A model generated the notes under the pieces. The model searched no databases. It worked only from the letters and a program-made list of their open reading frames with translations, and was not told where the DNA came from. The position numbers were made by a program, and so were the translations under genes. This document shows, one piece after another, positions 1 to 11,109 of a stretch of 64,000 nt of DNA (positions are counted from its first letter, which is position 1; each line of letters begins with the position of its first letter). The DNA is from Haemaphysalis longicornis. Taxonomy: Eukaryota > Arthropoda > Arachnida > Ixodida > Ixodidae. The stretch covers positions 18,003,130-18,067,129 of the forward strand of contig CM023449.1 in the NCBI GenBank assembly GCA_013339765.2, read 5' to 3'.

Positions 1-540
1 TGAATAAAACCGGTCAAAGAAATAACATTATCTAAACTAATTCAAAACAAAGGAATATGCAGGATTTAATTGCATAATAACAGGAATTTGTAAAATTTCG
101 TATTGAGATTTGTTTCATACGCCAAGTTGTCTTTTGTAAAGCATACTACTTAGCGTGCTGCGGCGTGTGACACGAAGAGAACTTACGACCAGTACGTCTC
201 TCATTTATTTGCTTAAATCCGGTTCAACGCAAGAGAGGGCGCCACCGCCTCAGCAAACGCGCGATTGCTGCTGCCACCGGCGCTTCTCCGGCGCCCAATC
301 ACTGCGCGCCGTGTGTGGCAAGATAGAGAGACCTACAATCTTTGAATACACTTATACACTGCATGCTTCGCTCCTCAGGTTTCACGTTAGTGGAGATTGG
401 CCCGGGATTTTCGGTAGTGCTGATTCGCGAGTATAATTTTGCATTATCCACCGTACTTCTTTCGTAGAATCTGCGGAAAATTTATGCCACATTGGCTAGT
501 CCAGGGTAGTGATCAATAACCGAGGTATAACATTGGCACG

Positions 541-800
541 CATAACTCGCGTGCTGTCAGGTACGAGTGCTCCACTAGATTATCTAAGCACACAAAACCG
601 GTTGGCATCGTAGTGTATAGGCATAGCATGACCATCTGAGGAAAAGCTGCTTACGGCGACACTGCAAGTAAAATTCAAAGCAGTTGAATAACAATCAGCT
701 TCGCGAATATGCCGATTTCGTGACGCCGGCTTGGGCACTCACTTGGCTCTTATACAGACCGAATTTGTCCCACTAAGATCGCGCCAGACACACTTTATCT
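541..800 (+). repeat. Left half of an interrupted dispersed repeat
   Basis: This matches the minus strand of about 6,960-7,210, for example gcgtgctgtcaggta, catcgtagtgtat and cttatacagaccgaat. Collinearity with that uninterrupted copy stops where the TIR element at 810 begins and resumes at about 2,005. It contains no coding capacity that I can see. Confidence 0.55.
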
Positions 801-809
801 TTATCTTAA

Positions 810-1645
810 AGGAGCCATGAAGACTAAATACAAGTTTGTTTTTTCGAAATATTTCGTGTTTTATAGTGCTCCCAGCGCTTGCCCAGATGCAAACGACGTT
901 TTATTCACTGAGAAATTAATCAATTTGCGTTAAAATTTTGATTTTCCCGCTAAATCGCGTGCTTTCGTGGTCGGCAATGACATCACTGGAACCGACCGCT
1001 CTGCAGCAGATTGGAAAGCCTTGTTTACCGTTAGTGAACCAAGATGGCGCCACCATACCGTGGCAAGCCGTTTTCTGCCTCTGGTTTGTTTTGACCGTAT
1101 TTGGACCTGGCTTGTTTTTGTTCAGGGAGAAAATAATCGTTTAGTGTAACAGAGTGCTCGCTCGACAAATATGGTCACGTAAGACCCCGTTGCTTGCGTC
1201 ACTCGGCCAGTGTCGTCTAAAACTACCCCAAAGCCCCGCAGTCCTGTGCAGCTAAACGAAGCATAGTGCGCGCAGTTCCAACAGCAGTGCGCATCGGTAC
1301 TTTATGTTTATGTGTGCTTTCGTAACTTCCACTGTCGGTCCCACCATTCCTACTGCTTTGAAAAGAATGTGGCCTAAATTTAAGCGCAAATAGCTCATTC
1401 GGCAAGCTTATAAGCTCTGCCTAATTTGAGTTTGCTTTTGCCGGCCTCCGCCAATCGCAGAGCTGGCTGGTATGACATCATAGGTTCTGTTGCGGGAAAT
1501 GAGCTAGTGGGTCGCATGGCCTTTCCCTTTTTTCCAAATTATACAGCTTATTTGCGTGAAGTTTACGTGAAAAGTGGTGTCAGTATGATTCTAACGAGGC
1601 AATCTTTTGAATGAACCAAACTTGTGTTTTGTCTTCGTGGCTCCT
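810..1645. mobile_element. Non-autonomous TIR DNA element (TTAA-flanked), copy 1
   Basis: Terminal inverted repeats of about 35 bp: the left end AGGAGCCATGAAGACTAAAT matches the reverse complement of the right end (caaacttgtgttttgtcttc then gtggctcct). TTAA is present at both flanks (806-809 and 1,646-1,649), as expected for piggyBac-type target duplication. The interior is alignable with 51,903-52,900, with shared tracts such as tttaccgttagt and ggttctgttgcgggaaatga. No transposase frame is present. Confidence 0.6.
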
Positions 1646-1649
1646 TTAA

Positions 1650-2004
1650 GCCTGGTTATGTCCACTGCAGGACGAAGGCCTCTCCAAAAGATCTGCAGCC
1701 ACGTCTATGGATTGCCTGAAGGCCGTTAGAGTGATTGTATAATCATTGGGAGGCTTTTAGCAAATGTACTCAACCAGGGTTGCTAAATCCTTATCTGGTG
1801 AGGAAACGCTGTTTGTGTCCCAGGGAGCCTCACTTAGCATGGTTGAACCTATCTAGTACAGCCTCCCGTGGTATCCGGAGTGCGTTATATGCCGGACCAG
1901 GCAGCATTTCGAATCTGGTGCCACGCTCTAGAGGCGTAGCATAGAAGGTGCATGGAGCGCACAAGGAGAGCAGCAAGGCTTCCCTCCGCGCTTAGTCTGC
2001 CCCG
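1650..2004 (+). repeat. Unclassified inserted segment
   Basis: It lies between the TIR element and the right half of the older repeat. It contains ccactgcaggacgaaggcct, a motif I associate loosely with retroposon 3' regions in arthropods. No coding capacity is visible. Confidence 0.3.
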
Positions 2005-2240
2005 AAGCGCTTTCCACTTACACTCTCGTGAAACACACCACATTTGCGAACACACTTTCTGCTCCACATAATTATGCATTTCCAATGCATACAAACGGTA
2101 AACATCAGTCGTGAACGTGCCCCAAAAGCAGCGGCCACAGTGGGGAGCGGGCCGGAGCCTCCCGCGGCTGCTTTCGAAATGGGCCGCTAGGGGATTTCAG
2201 AGGCGCCCCTACAGGCGGCGCTCGAGGCGCATAAGGAACT
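2005..2240 (+). repeat. Right half of the interrupted dispersed repeat
   Basis: It matches the minus strand of 6,738-6,960, including cgtgaacgtgcc, aaagcagcgg, cccgcggctgctttcgaaa and gggccgctagggg. Together with 541-800 it reconstitutes the layout of the copy at 6.74-7.21 kb. Confidence 0.55.
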
Positions 2241-3220
2241 CGGAAAGCGCTGCGGTGTTTACGGCACGGCACAGGCAACGCCTATGTAAAGGCCACGCAG
2301 AGCGCACAGGAAGGCAGGCTGGAACAAAAAGGTCCCGAATGTGCATAACCAAAAAACTGTGTAACGTTGTCCCACTATAAGACGGGTATATCTAACCGGA
2401 TCTATATTTGAAAAAAAAAAAAAGTGCCCGATCGACCAGTCGGTCGGGTAAAAACTTAAATTGTAATTTGAACTCTTAATGCTTATGCAATTGCAAGGTT
2501 ACGTTCTGCATTCACTTTCTTTTTTTTCGGACGTAGTTGATGCGTAGATACTATACACCCTGACCTTGTCCGAAGCGCCGCGCCAAAGCAAAGTTACGGC
2601 GGTATCCTACAAAGTATGCGACAACGCCTCCCCTTCAGATCTAGCCCGCACCATGCGGAAAGGTAAATTATTACGCTCCTAAATTTCTCGGCCGCACGCC
2701 GCGAAGCACCTTATGTATCCAGCGAGAAACTTCTCGGAACCGCGTAATCCTCAAGCGCGTGGAGGCTATAGACAGCAAAGTCCACGAGTGCCTGAGAAGC
2801 AAGCTAAAGGCGCATCTGGTTCGAGCTTTCGTATTTTACTAAAGGACCACGAAGACAAAATACATCGTTGTTCAGTTGGAGAGAGCTCGCCTGTGTAACT
2901 CACTCAACTCCATTGGATATACAAAAGACGTCGTTTGTTACCAGAAAACAAATCAATCAAACAAATCTAGAAAAACTTTCAAATTTAGCGCTACAGTGAC
3001 GTGTTACGGGCAGTAGGGACGTCATTTGCACCAGCACTAAAAACGCAGCTTTCGGTGCATTAACTGCGCGTTTGCATTTAAGCGATACCGTAAGACGGCA
3101 CTAGAGGTTGCGCTACAACTGCCCAGTCATGTTTCTTGGCGATGACGTAGGTCTGCGGCCGCCAATAGCACAAACAAGTTTCTGTGACGTCATAGAGAAA
3201 TTGCTCGAAAGGGACTGTGG
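2241..3220. other. No gene seen
   Basis: Short frames only. There is an A14-like tract near 2,411 and a small inverted repeat, cccgatcga...tcggtcggg (2,436-2,457). No splice-supported exon or repeat family is recognised. Confidence 0.5.
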
Positions 3221-3224
3221 AGTC

Positions 3225-3830
3225 GCCACTGGTTTGTATTTGTATTTATTGAACTTTTGACAAAATAATTGATTGGTGCTGAGACAAAAAGGCCGCTGTA
3301 ATAACCACCTGACTAGGCCCCCGCCCCGAGACAGCACAAGCGACAACAATAGAAGCAACCATAAACGTCTTAATACATATTTAAGCGTAATAGTAAACAA
3401 TAATTATACATACTACAAAGATATATAACTGAACAGAGATGCACGCTTTTTTGCGTAGCAAAATAAATAATAACATTAAAATGAAAATAACGAAATTGCC
3501 ACGAAATCACTCCGCTTTTGCAGAGGAAACAAGAATAGCGTATAATATACACACAAATAACGCGAAAATACAAGGAATTGTCGCACTTCATGTAGAAAAT
3601 ACATTTTTGTTTTCCTTCTAAAAGCTGCTACCGAGGAAGTGTGTCCAATCATGTCAAATAGTTCAGGATGACTGCTCAGAACATTAGAAATTTACCACTT
3701 AAGTAATTGCGTGCCATAATTCGCTCTAGTACCGTATTTTTATGAAGTTTTTATGTCTAACATTATATGCCAGTTCAGTGTTCGTGTAATTGAAAAGATT
3801 CATATGTTTTCTCTAATATCTGGATTATTT
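3225..3830 (-). repeat. Possible degraded LINE 3' region
   Basis: On the minus strand a stop-ridden stretch resembles the C-terminal tail of L2-like reverse transcriptases. It is followed by an A-rich 3' region ending in aataaatacaaatacaaa (about 3,234-3,252). The overall design resembles the clearer L2 ends at 30.3, 55.6 and 61.0 kb, but similarity is too weak for a firm call. Confidence 0.25.
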
Positions 3831-4140
3831 GTTTGAAGTATGGCTGTAAAATTTGTATTACGGTTAATAACAGCGAAGCTGCTGAGCAAATCGCTGTGTA
3901 TGTGGTGTCTGCAATTGAAAGGTCATTGCGTGCGCCCCTCCAAGGTGATGCCCAATGATTATCACTTCCAAAAAAAAAGGAAGCTCACCAATTATAGAAC
4001 CAATGATGGAGTAAAGGTCATTGCAACTGCGAAGAAGCAAATAGGCTGCAATCGTGTACTTAAACCGTCGTTATTTTCGTGAAGGTTGCGTAGAGCTTCG
4101 CTACCTTCAAGTCCCTAGCGTTATTCTTCCATTTTTTGTG
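3831..4140. other. No gene seen
   Basis: Only short frames without splice or family support. Confidence 0.5.
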
Positions 4141-4149
4141 ACAAATCAG

Positions 4150-4197
4150 TTTTTTTAATGAACCCAACTTGCATTTTGACTTTATGGCTCCTTTTAT
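4150..4197. repeat. Solo right terminus of the TTAA-type TIR element
   Basis: The sequence aacccaacttgcattttgac then tttatggctcctttta matches the right TIR of the elements at 810-1,645 and 51,903-52,900. No left end lies nearby. Confidence 0.45.
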
Positions 4198-4199
4198 AC

Positions 4200-5880
4200 G
4201 CCCATAGCAACCCCAGCGACAGCGCCACGAACAGTCCTGGCTGGTAGGCAGACTAGGGTAAAAGTTTGCGGCAAATCTGTCTCGCTTTTTATTCTTCGAA
4301 ACGATGCATTAAATACAAAAAGGTCCAAGAAAGCGGAATCCGTGGTAAAAACGTGACGGCTCCTCTCAATCGCAAAGCGGGATGGATTGACTCTCGCGCG
4401 TGTAAGCAAACTGTCAGGGCGCGGCGGCGGTGTCAAGAAGCGATAGCGCGGTATGCGCGCCCTATAAATAAATAATTCCAAGCCGGAGAGGAGGTTGTAA
4501 GAATTTTCACAAAATATAGAAAGGGCAACCCGCCCATGATGTTCCGGAAATTTGCTTGACTGGCGCGCCCCCTATCACCGCTCCTGGTCAATATTTCGCG
4601 AAGCGTTTCCTTTTTCTTTTTTCCCTCCCTTCTCCTAATACCTCTCCGCGGCTTATCCCGCTCGCGTAGCGAGGCCGCCGATGTAATCGTGATTTATGGG
4701 GCAGCCGCATTTTTTCCCCTACAAACACGCCTCGATCGCTTTCCCGCGTTGAGGTCACTCAACGGACCAAGGGTCTACCGACCCTTTCTTCACCTCCGCA
4801 CTTTTCTTTCCACTTGTTGTTGTTGTTGTTGTCGTCACGTGGCGTCAACATCGTGTTACTATGTTATCTACAGCAGTCCTTCACCGATTTGTAAAGCAGA
4901 GGCGAAAATTAACGCGTGTGTTATCTCTCTCTTCTAAACCTTCCGTCTCCTATGTTTTTTATGGACATGCTGTACTCTAATAAATGACAATGTGTGAAGC
5001 TAAAGAGGTTTGAGTGAATGGCTGCTGCGTCTATATATAGGTAAGCGGAGGAGACGGGGGAGGAAACAACACCACGTACTTAGCACGCATCCAGCAGCTA
5101 CCACGCTTCTGAGTTTTCCGCGTCGTACAAGTGGCTCCCCTCCCTGGAAACTTGCAAAGCCGCCTCCGCCTTCCTCGCCTATTTACTGGAGCCTGGAGGT
5201 GAACGTGGAAGGATCACAATCCTCTCCAATAACGTCTCCAGGCCTGTTGACCTTGAGGAGGCGGCCCCAGCCACGGACGAAAGTAGCGTGCGGGCAGCCA
5301 TTCCGGCCACATACAGACCGGTGCAAAGAAAAAGGGATAGTTTAACGAGGTAGCCCCGCTGGAAAGAGCGGGCCGGATACAAGGCGTGGCTGTATGGCGT
5401 CTCACTTGCGCGAACGAAACCTCTTATCTGAATTGGTTCGCGACACGGTTCCCGCCATGGGCTAATATACGGACGCAAGTGCTCTCGATTAGATTCTTCC
5501 CCGCGCGTCCGCCCTCCGATCAAACGTTTTGTTCCCTCTCTCCTTGCTTCTTTTGGCGAGCTTGTTTCATACGTTTCGTAGGTGAGCCTTTGCGGCAATA
5601 GGTGAGCGCGCGCCGCTTCACATCGCCTTTCGGCTTTTCTCTTCGCTCGTTTACTTGTTTGTTTTTACCGTTTTTTGTAAATGTCCCCCGTTGGTGTGGC
5701 GACAATTCTCAATTTTTGCTTGCCGTGACTCCATCTCGAAAATTGAACAATGATATTTTAACTTCTTTCCGGCCGGTGCCTCTTCAAGACATTAGCAGTT
5801 GTTTTTCTATCTGCCTTTTAATATATCCGGGAGGCCAACCTAGTTTCCTGGATATAGATCGGACCCGCTTGGTGTCTACT
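4200..5880. other. No gene recognised
   Basis: Moderately GC-rich with several short overlapping frames on both strands and a (TTG)n tract at about 4,815. None has domains or splice support. Confidence 0.45.
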
Positions 5881-5884
5881 GAGC

Positions 5885-5925
5885 CTTGAGGCTATTAAAT
5901 AAACGAACAAACAACAACAACAAAG
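5885..5925 (+). repeat. Retroposon-like 3' terminus
   Basis: attaaataaacgaacaaac followed by a short (CAA)n run: an AATAAA signal directly followed by a simple tail, as at retroposed 3' ends. The upstream body is not identified. Confidence 0.3.
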
Positions 5926-6416
5926 GCGGTATGATGGGTGCGCCTTTTAGAGCGACAGCATGATTAGCCCACCTAGGCGATTATCGCGGATGCAGAAACT
6001 CAAACTTTTGGCGAAGCCTCCCGTCTTTGCCAGTGTATAACCCGTCAGTGTCGATATTGATGCGCAGAGAGGGCGGTACGCGATAGGCCGAGTATGCGAT
6101 AGGCCGACGTTAGGTCTAAATAACGCCACCCTTTTAGGTCTCGCCAAACGCAATTCGCAGCTCTACGTACAATGATTAGGACGTTTCTTGGCTTGTCCTA
6201 AAGCTCAACTTGGAGGCTAGTTAACGTTAGGCGTAAACATACGACGTTAGGCCTACCATTACTATTTGATGTCTGACGTCGTCACACCAAATGTTTATTG
6301 AATAAAGTACTAACTGTATTCATCGCATACTTCAAGCCCTGGGGATCGGTTGACGTTGTAAGGCCTCAAATCAAAACGTTAGGCGGCTCTGGTACATTTC
6401 CTATCGGGCGACCCAC

Positions 6417-6556
<140 letters not shown>

Positions 6557-6737
6557 TAGGTGCTGCTGTTATTCAAGCAAAAGGATACATACTCACGGCG
6601 TTGCGTACATTCAGCGGGGTATTGGACAACGCTTTATAAATATGCATGCGTACTGCCGAGCCTAGCAAATAATTACGTACACTCGAGTAGCTTATACTCG
6701 CCAGTGGGGCACTACCAAACAGTTTAAAAGCAGGATT

Positions 6738-7210
6738 ATACGCCTCGAGCGCGGCCTGTAGGGGCGCCACTGAAATCCCCCTAGCGGCCCGTTTCGAAAG
6801 CAGCCGCGGGAGTCCGCGCCCCGCTCCCCAGTGCCGCCGCTGCTTTTGCGGCACGTTCACGACCGAGATTTACCGTTTGCGGGCGTTTGAAATCCATGTT
6901 TATGTGGAGCAGTCACTCTGTTCGCAAATGGGGTGTGTTTCCGAGAGTGTAAATGTTTCTGACACGATCTTATAGTGTGGTATATTCGGTCTGTATAAGC
7001 GCCAGGTGTGTGTCACAGGCCAGCGTCGCGGGACCAGCGTATGCATGGACCTGATTGTAGTTACAGTGCCTTGAATTTACTAGCAGTGTCTCCGTAACTA
7101 CCGGTTCCTCAGATGTTCATGCTACGGGAATACACTACGATGTAAATCATTTTTGTACGCTTACATATTCAGCGGAGCACTGATACCTGACAGCACGCCA
7201 GTTGCGTTTG
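6738..7210 (-). repeat. Uninterrupted copy of the dispersed repeat split at 0.5-2.25 kb
   Basis: The minus strand aligns collinearly with 541-800 and then 2,005-2,240, without the roughly 1.2 kb that separates those segments. No ORF is supported. Confidence 0.55.
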
Positions 7211-7510
7211 CCAATATTATTGTTCACCACCATTTACAAGCCAGTCTGTGTTAATTTCGGGAATATTCAACAAAAGTACGATGGACAATACATAATTATA
7301 CTCGGGGATCAGCACACGACACAGTCATCTTGTCGTGAGGTGCGCGCCCGCAGACTTTCATCTGCTACATATATCCTGTGCGAGCAGCGCGGAGACGGGC
7401 TTACAATATAATCCGCGTCCGCGACTAAATGCTTCTTCGAAATATCGTCATATGGCACAGGGAGCCTGCAGAATAAACCAGAAACTGAAAGCAGAGGGCC
7501 TTATCACATA

Positions 7511-8350
7511 CAGTCAAACCCGGCTATAACTAACCCGGATAGAGCGAATTATGCTATATATCGAACAAAAATAATTCAGTTACGGATATACATGGGAAAC
7601 TGATTCCTATAACGAAGTTCACATCCGATATATCGAACTCCGCGCGCCTAGAATGGCCGCCGAAATGCATGGTCTCGGAGCGGCGATTGAGATGTGGATT
7701 GGCCGCGACCACGGAGCAAGAGCCGGGACTGGGACATTGCGCCTTGCCCGACCGACGTGGACGGCCGACACTTTCCGTAACTATTTCCGACGCGTGGGAC
7801 TTACGACGGAACCCGCCCAGTCAGCGAGTCCAGACTGAGACAGCTAGCATCGGTGAACTGTGGGAAGAGTTCGCCAACGTTGGCCGATGCTGTCGGAGTG
7901 AAAGCCGTCCGATGCTTAGAGCAAAGCGCTTTCGGTAGTCGATGTGCTCCGCCAATGCTTTCTTCGATTTTGGAGAACGCAGACTCGTACTGCTTGCAAA
8001 TAATGTTGCGTTGTAGAGAAGGCTATGCTAGTTGTAGCCGCCAAAACCAAAGTGAAAACAAAAATCACTGCTTTTTTTTTTGCAAAGTAGGCAGTTAGGG
8101 CGGAAAGAAGCTGTATTAATTGCAATAAATGGATTATTTTGGGTATGGTTAATGGCTACTTTACTGTGTTCGTTTCTCTATGCGGGATGGTGGAGTGAGC
8201 GGGGGGGGGGGGGGGGGGGGGGGGGGGCTACCGCGCAATGCCAACTCGTAACAATAAGCTCGTTATAGGTGGGTTCGGCTATATCGAACTATTGGATATA
8301 TCGAACAAATCGCGGTGCATATTGCAGTTCGCTATAAACGGGTTAGACTG
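7511..8350 (+). mobile_element. Degraded pogo/Tigger-type DNA transposon
   Basis: The TIRs are imperfect (left CAGTCAAACCCGGCTATA, right TATAAACGGGTTAGACTG) and are flanked by TA on both sides (7,509-7,510; 8,351-8,352), the expected Tc1/mariner-superfamily duplication. Inside, frames from about 7,750 to 8,000 read ADTFRNYFRRVGL and SIGELWEEF, which resemble the region downstream of the DDE domain in Tigger/jerky-type transposases. Stops and frameshifts make it a relic. The element includes a poly-G run at 8,201-8,227. Confidence 0.55.
8201..8227. repeat. Poly-G tract (27 bp)
   Basis: Uninterrupted G run inside the Tigger-like relic. Its length is likely to be unreliable in any assembly. Confidence 0.9.
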
Positions 8351-8548
8351 TACCACACTCTTCCAACTACACACTTTCATCGCTTGTTGAACAGCCTACC
8401 CTGTATACTTCCAAAAATGCGTCCGCGTACGATCAGCTCTTCGTTGAAGTAGAAAAAACAAAAGGAAAGTGAACGCGGAGATTTATGTGTGGATTACTAA
8501 AACGTTCATTGCTTGATTCCGCTCCGCATTGTACCCGGCGTCCCCCTC

Positions 8549-8551
<3 letters not shown>

Positions 8552-8583
<32 letters not shown>
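8552..8583. repeat. Poly-C tract (32 bp)
   Basis: Uninterrupted C run about 200 bp outside the Tigger-like relic. Confidence 0.9.
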
Positions 8584-8584
<1 letters not shown>

Positions 8585-8589
8585 ATTTC

Positions 8590-9465
8590 TCGCGAAATAG
8601 CAGTGCATTTCGCGTATAGTTGGTCTAGTGAAACCTACCTGGCTTAAGTTTAGACGAGCGTCTTTAGCATGCCAGAAGCAGCACTGTTTTTTTTTATTTC
8701 CGTTAGAGCTATTATGTTTCTAAATTCCGCATTGGCACAGCATTTATTTTTCTGTGGTTTCATTTCCTTGGTTCTTGCTATATGGGGTGTGTGGGCACAT
8801 ATTTAGCGACGCATAGGCTTGGAATATACTTTAGATTTTTGCATGGTTTATATTCTTATAAAAGGCATAAGTTATTGTCCGGGATTGGGTAATCGCATCC
8901 CCGAAACATATTTTTCTGTGGCGTATATATGCGAAACGAAGCCGCATTCGTTGTCCACGCTGCAAAACGAAGCCAACCTCTCATTCTGCCAGTATCAGGT
9001 CTACACGAGGCGTCAGTAGAATTCATTTGTGCCTGATGTTTTGGAGGTGACATGGGTGTATGCTGCTCCCGTCGCCGACGCCCGGAAGAACGGCGACGAA
9101 GCGCGCAGAACCGCGTCCCCGGGTAGCTCTTGCAGGCGATCGCGTACTCTACGACGACGCAGCTGCTTTTTAAGTGACCTAAACGTTCTCTTTGCCTATA
9201 GTTGTCACCATAACAAGTTTTTTTTAGGCGCGGAAAGGCGAAAAGAAGCGAAATAGAACCAATACACTGCACGACCCCCTATCAGTCACGCAGCGCAAAT
9301 CCCGTCAACGCCGCGGAGAAGTGGCGGCAGGCGGCGCAGCGATCGCGAAGCTCGAGGCGTATATGCGGCCGTCACACGATATTTCGTGGTTGGCGCGGAC
9401 AAACCGTCTTTCAGTTTTCCCCCCTATTGCGCGTTTTCTAGACTTTGTATTTTTAACCTGCTCAC
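8590..9465. other. No gene seen
   Basis: Only short frames, with no repeat family recognised. Confidence 0.5.
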
Positions 9466-9469
9466 AACA

Positions 9470-9739
9470 AGCGCTGATGATCTGATGATGATGATGATGT
9501 GGGGTTTAACGCGCCGACGCAACGCAGGCGATGAGGCGCGCCGTAGTGGAGGGCTCCGGATTAATTTTGACCACCTGGGGATCTTTATCGTGCGCCGAAA
9601 TCTCGTACACACGGGCGTTTTTGCTTTTCGCCTCCATCAGAAAGCGGCCGCCGCGGCCGGGAATCGAACTCGCGACCTCGTGCTCAGCAGCGCAACGCCT
9701 TAGCACTGAGCCACCGCGGCGGGTAGCGCTGATGATCTG
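9470..9739 (-). mobile_element. tRNA-derived SINE with perfect target-site duplication
   Basis: On the minus strand the head reads cccgccgcggtggctcagtg ... gcgagttcgattcccgg (A-box-like and B-box-like pol III promoter parts). It is followed by the core aagatccccaggtggtcaaa and a tail of (ATC)n. The 15-bp sequence agcgctgatgatctg flanks it exactly (9,470-9,484 and 9,725-9,739). Other copies are at 27,121-27,354 and 53,603-53,747. Confidence 0.8.
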
Positions 9740-9767
9740 CTGATTAGATACTTCGCAAAGCGATTGG

Positions 9768-9770
<3 letters not shown>

Positions 9771-9866
<96 letters not shown>
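9771..9866. repeat. (TA)n microsatellite
   Basis: About 96 bp of TA with one phase slip near 9,841. The Ile-Tyr frames over it are artefacts. Confidence 0.95.
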
Positions 9867-9869
9867 GTT

Positions 9870-10890
9870 CCGGACCCGGGGGGACACCACGGCTTCCGGC
9901 GGTGCTTGTACTGCAAAAAAAAAAAAAAGAAAAAGAAAATCTTTCATCTATAGTTTTTTATTGTTTATTAATTCCTGGTTCTCACACTCGCGAGTCTGCG
10001 CGCAAGCTTCAGCGTATTACGTACAAATGCGCTGCGAGTCATTAAGCGTGATTCGAGCGTTATGCGTTAAATCCAACTCATTCGAACAGAACATTCGCAT
10101 AAAAGAGCCACGCGACAGAAGCTGAAGGAAGAAGGAAGAAGCTCATGCCCGTATACACTACGTCGATATCATAAAAATGACTTTCTCTTCTTCTCCCTCT
10201 CTCCCTCCATATCCCCCCTCTCTCTCTCTCTCTTCCTTGCTCTCCTAGAGCAAATTTCCTTGCCTTTATTGTGACCTCCTTCTGTCTTCGCCAGTTTCGA
10301 CCTCCCTGCAGCTATTCCTTATTCCTCCGGGGGCCATCAGTCACGCTTCTTTGTTCGTCTATCGCTTCATGGAGGCTGTTTAAATGCTCATACGCTTCGC
10401 AACAGATTGCCATTCGCTCGAAACGATATATCTGTAGGCAGGAAGTGGGATAAAAGAAAGACGTAATATACGCAAGATTAAGCACCTTATCGAGCGTTCG
10501 CCATCCGGCCCACACACCTTCGCACATGCGCGCAACTCGAAAAAGATGAGCGCCAGCTCCTCGAGATCGTTTTCGCCCCATTTTCGAGCCCTGGTTTCGC
10601 GTTTTTGAGCGTTATCGAGCTTAACTTTTCTAAGCCCCCTGCCGCTGTTCATAACTCTTAGATCGAGGGGACTGCCCTTCGAGACGGAGTTTTGTTCGAA
10701 GACGGCTTAAGTCCAGCTTAGCACACCTCTCGGTCTCATCTGCCTTTGGCAAGACGTCAACGGATGTAGATGTGTTGCGCCAAAGCTCCGTAGGACCCTT
10801 TAGTTCGGGGCAAACACCACCTATGTATCAAAGGCCTGCTCAATTTGCATCACGAGATGTGTAATCGGTATATTGTGCGCTTTTGGGAGG
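9870..10890. other. No gene recognised
   Basis: CT-rich stretch near 10,185-10,245, otherwise short frames without support. Confidence 0.45.
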
Positions 10891-10892
10891 CC

Positions 10893-11101
10893 TTACTCGA
10901 CGTTAGGGTGGGACGAAATTTTCCCGTGAAGGGGTCCGTGGAACGAAACATCAAGAGAGGGTGGATCTGTTGGGTCTTGCATATAGGTATGTCCGCGGCT
11001 GTTGGTTACAGAAAACAGCGTCTTGTAGTTTATCTTGTCTCGCATGGCGTTGATCGTCGCCGCAGTAAAACAGTTGTACCAAACTTTTCTCGTCAAAAAC
11101 A
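10893..11101 (-). CDS. Exon-like open frame, unrecognised (possible terminal exon)
   Basis: On the minus strand, catttcag at 11,102-11,109 could be an acceptor. It is followed by an open frame entered in phase 1, with 68 codons to TAA (10,893-10,895). The encoded peptide (for example RKVWYNCFTAATINAMRDK, later DPTDPPSLDVSFHGPL) has ordinary protein composition. Many codons end in C or G (AAC, GAC, TAC, AAG, ATC, GCC), unlike the flanking DNA. The frame also stays open upstream to an ATG at 11,183, so an unspliced start is possible. No partner exon was found and no family is recognised. It could equally be a transposon fragment. Confidence 0.3.
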
Positions 11102-11109
11102 CTGAAATG

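Noticed and set aside
9744..10045. Ile-Tyr repeat frames
   Set aside because: Translation of (TA)n. The same applies to frames at 35.5-35.9 and 36.3-37.7 kb.
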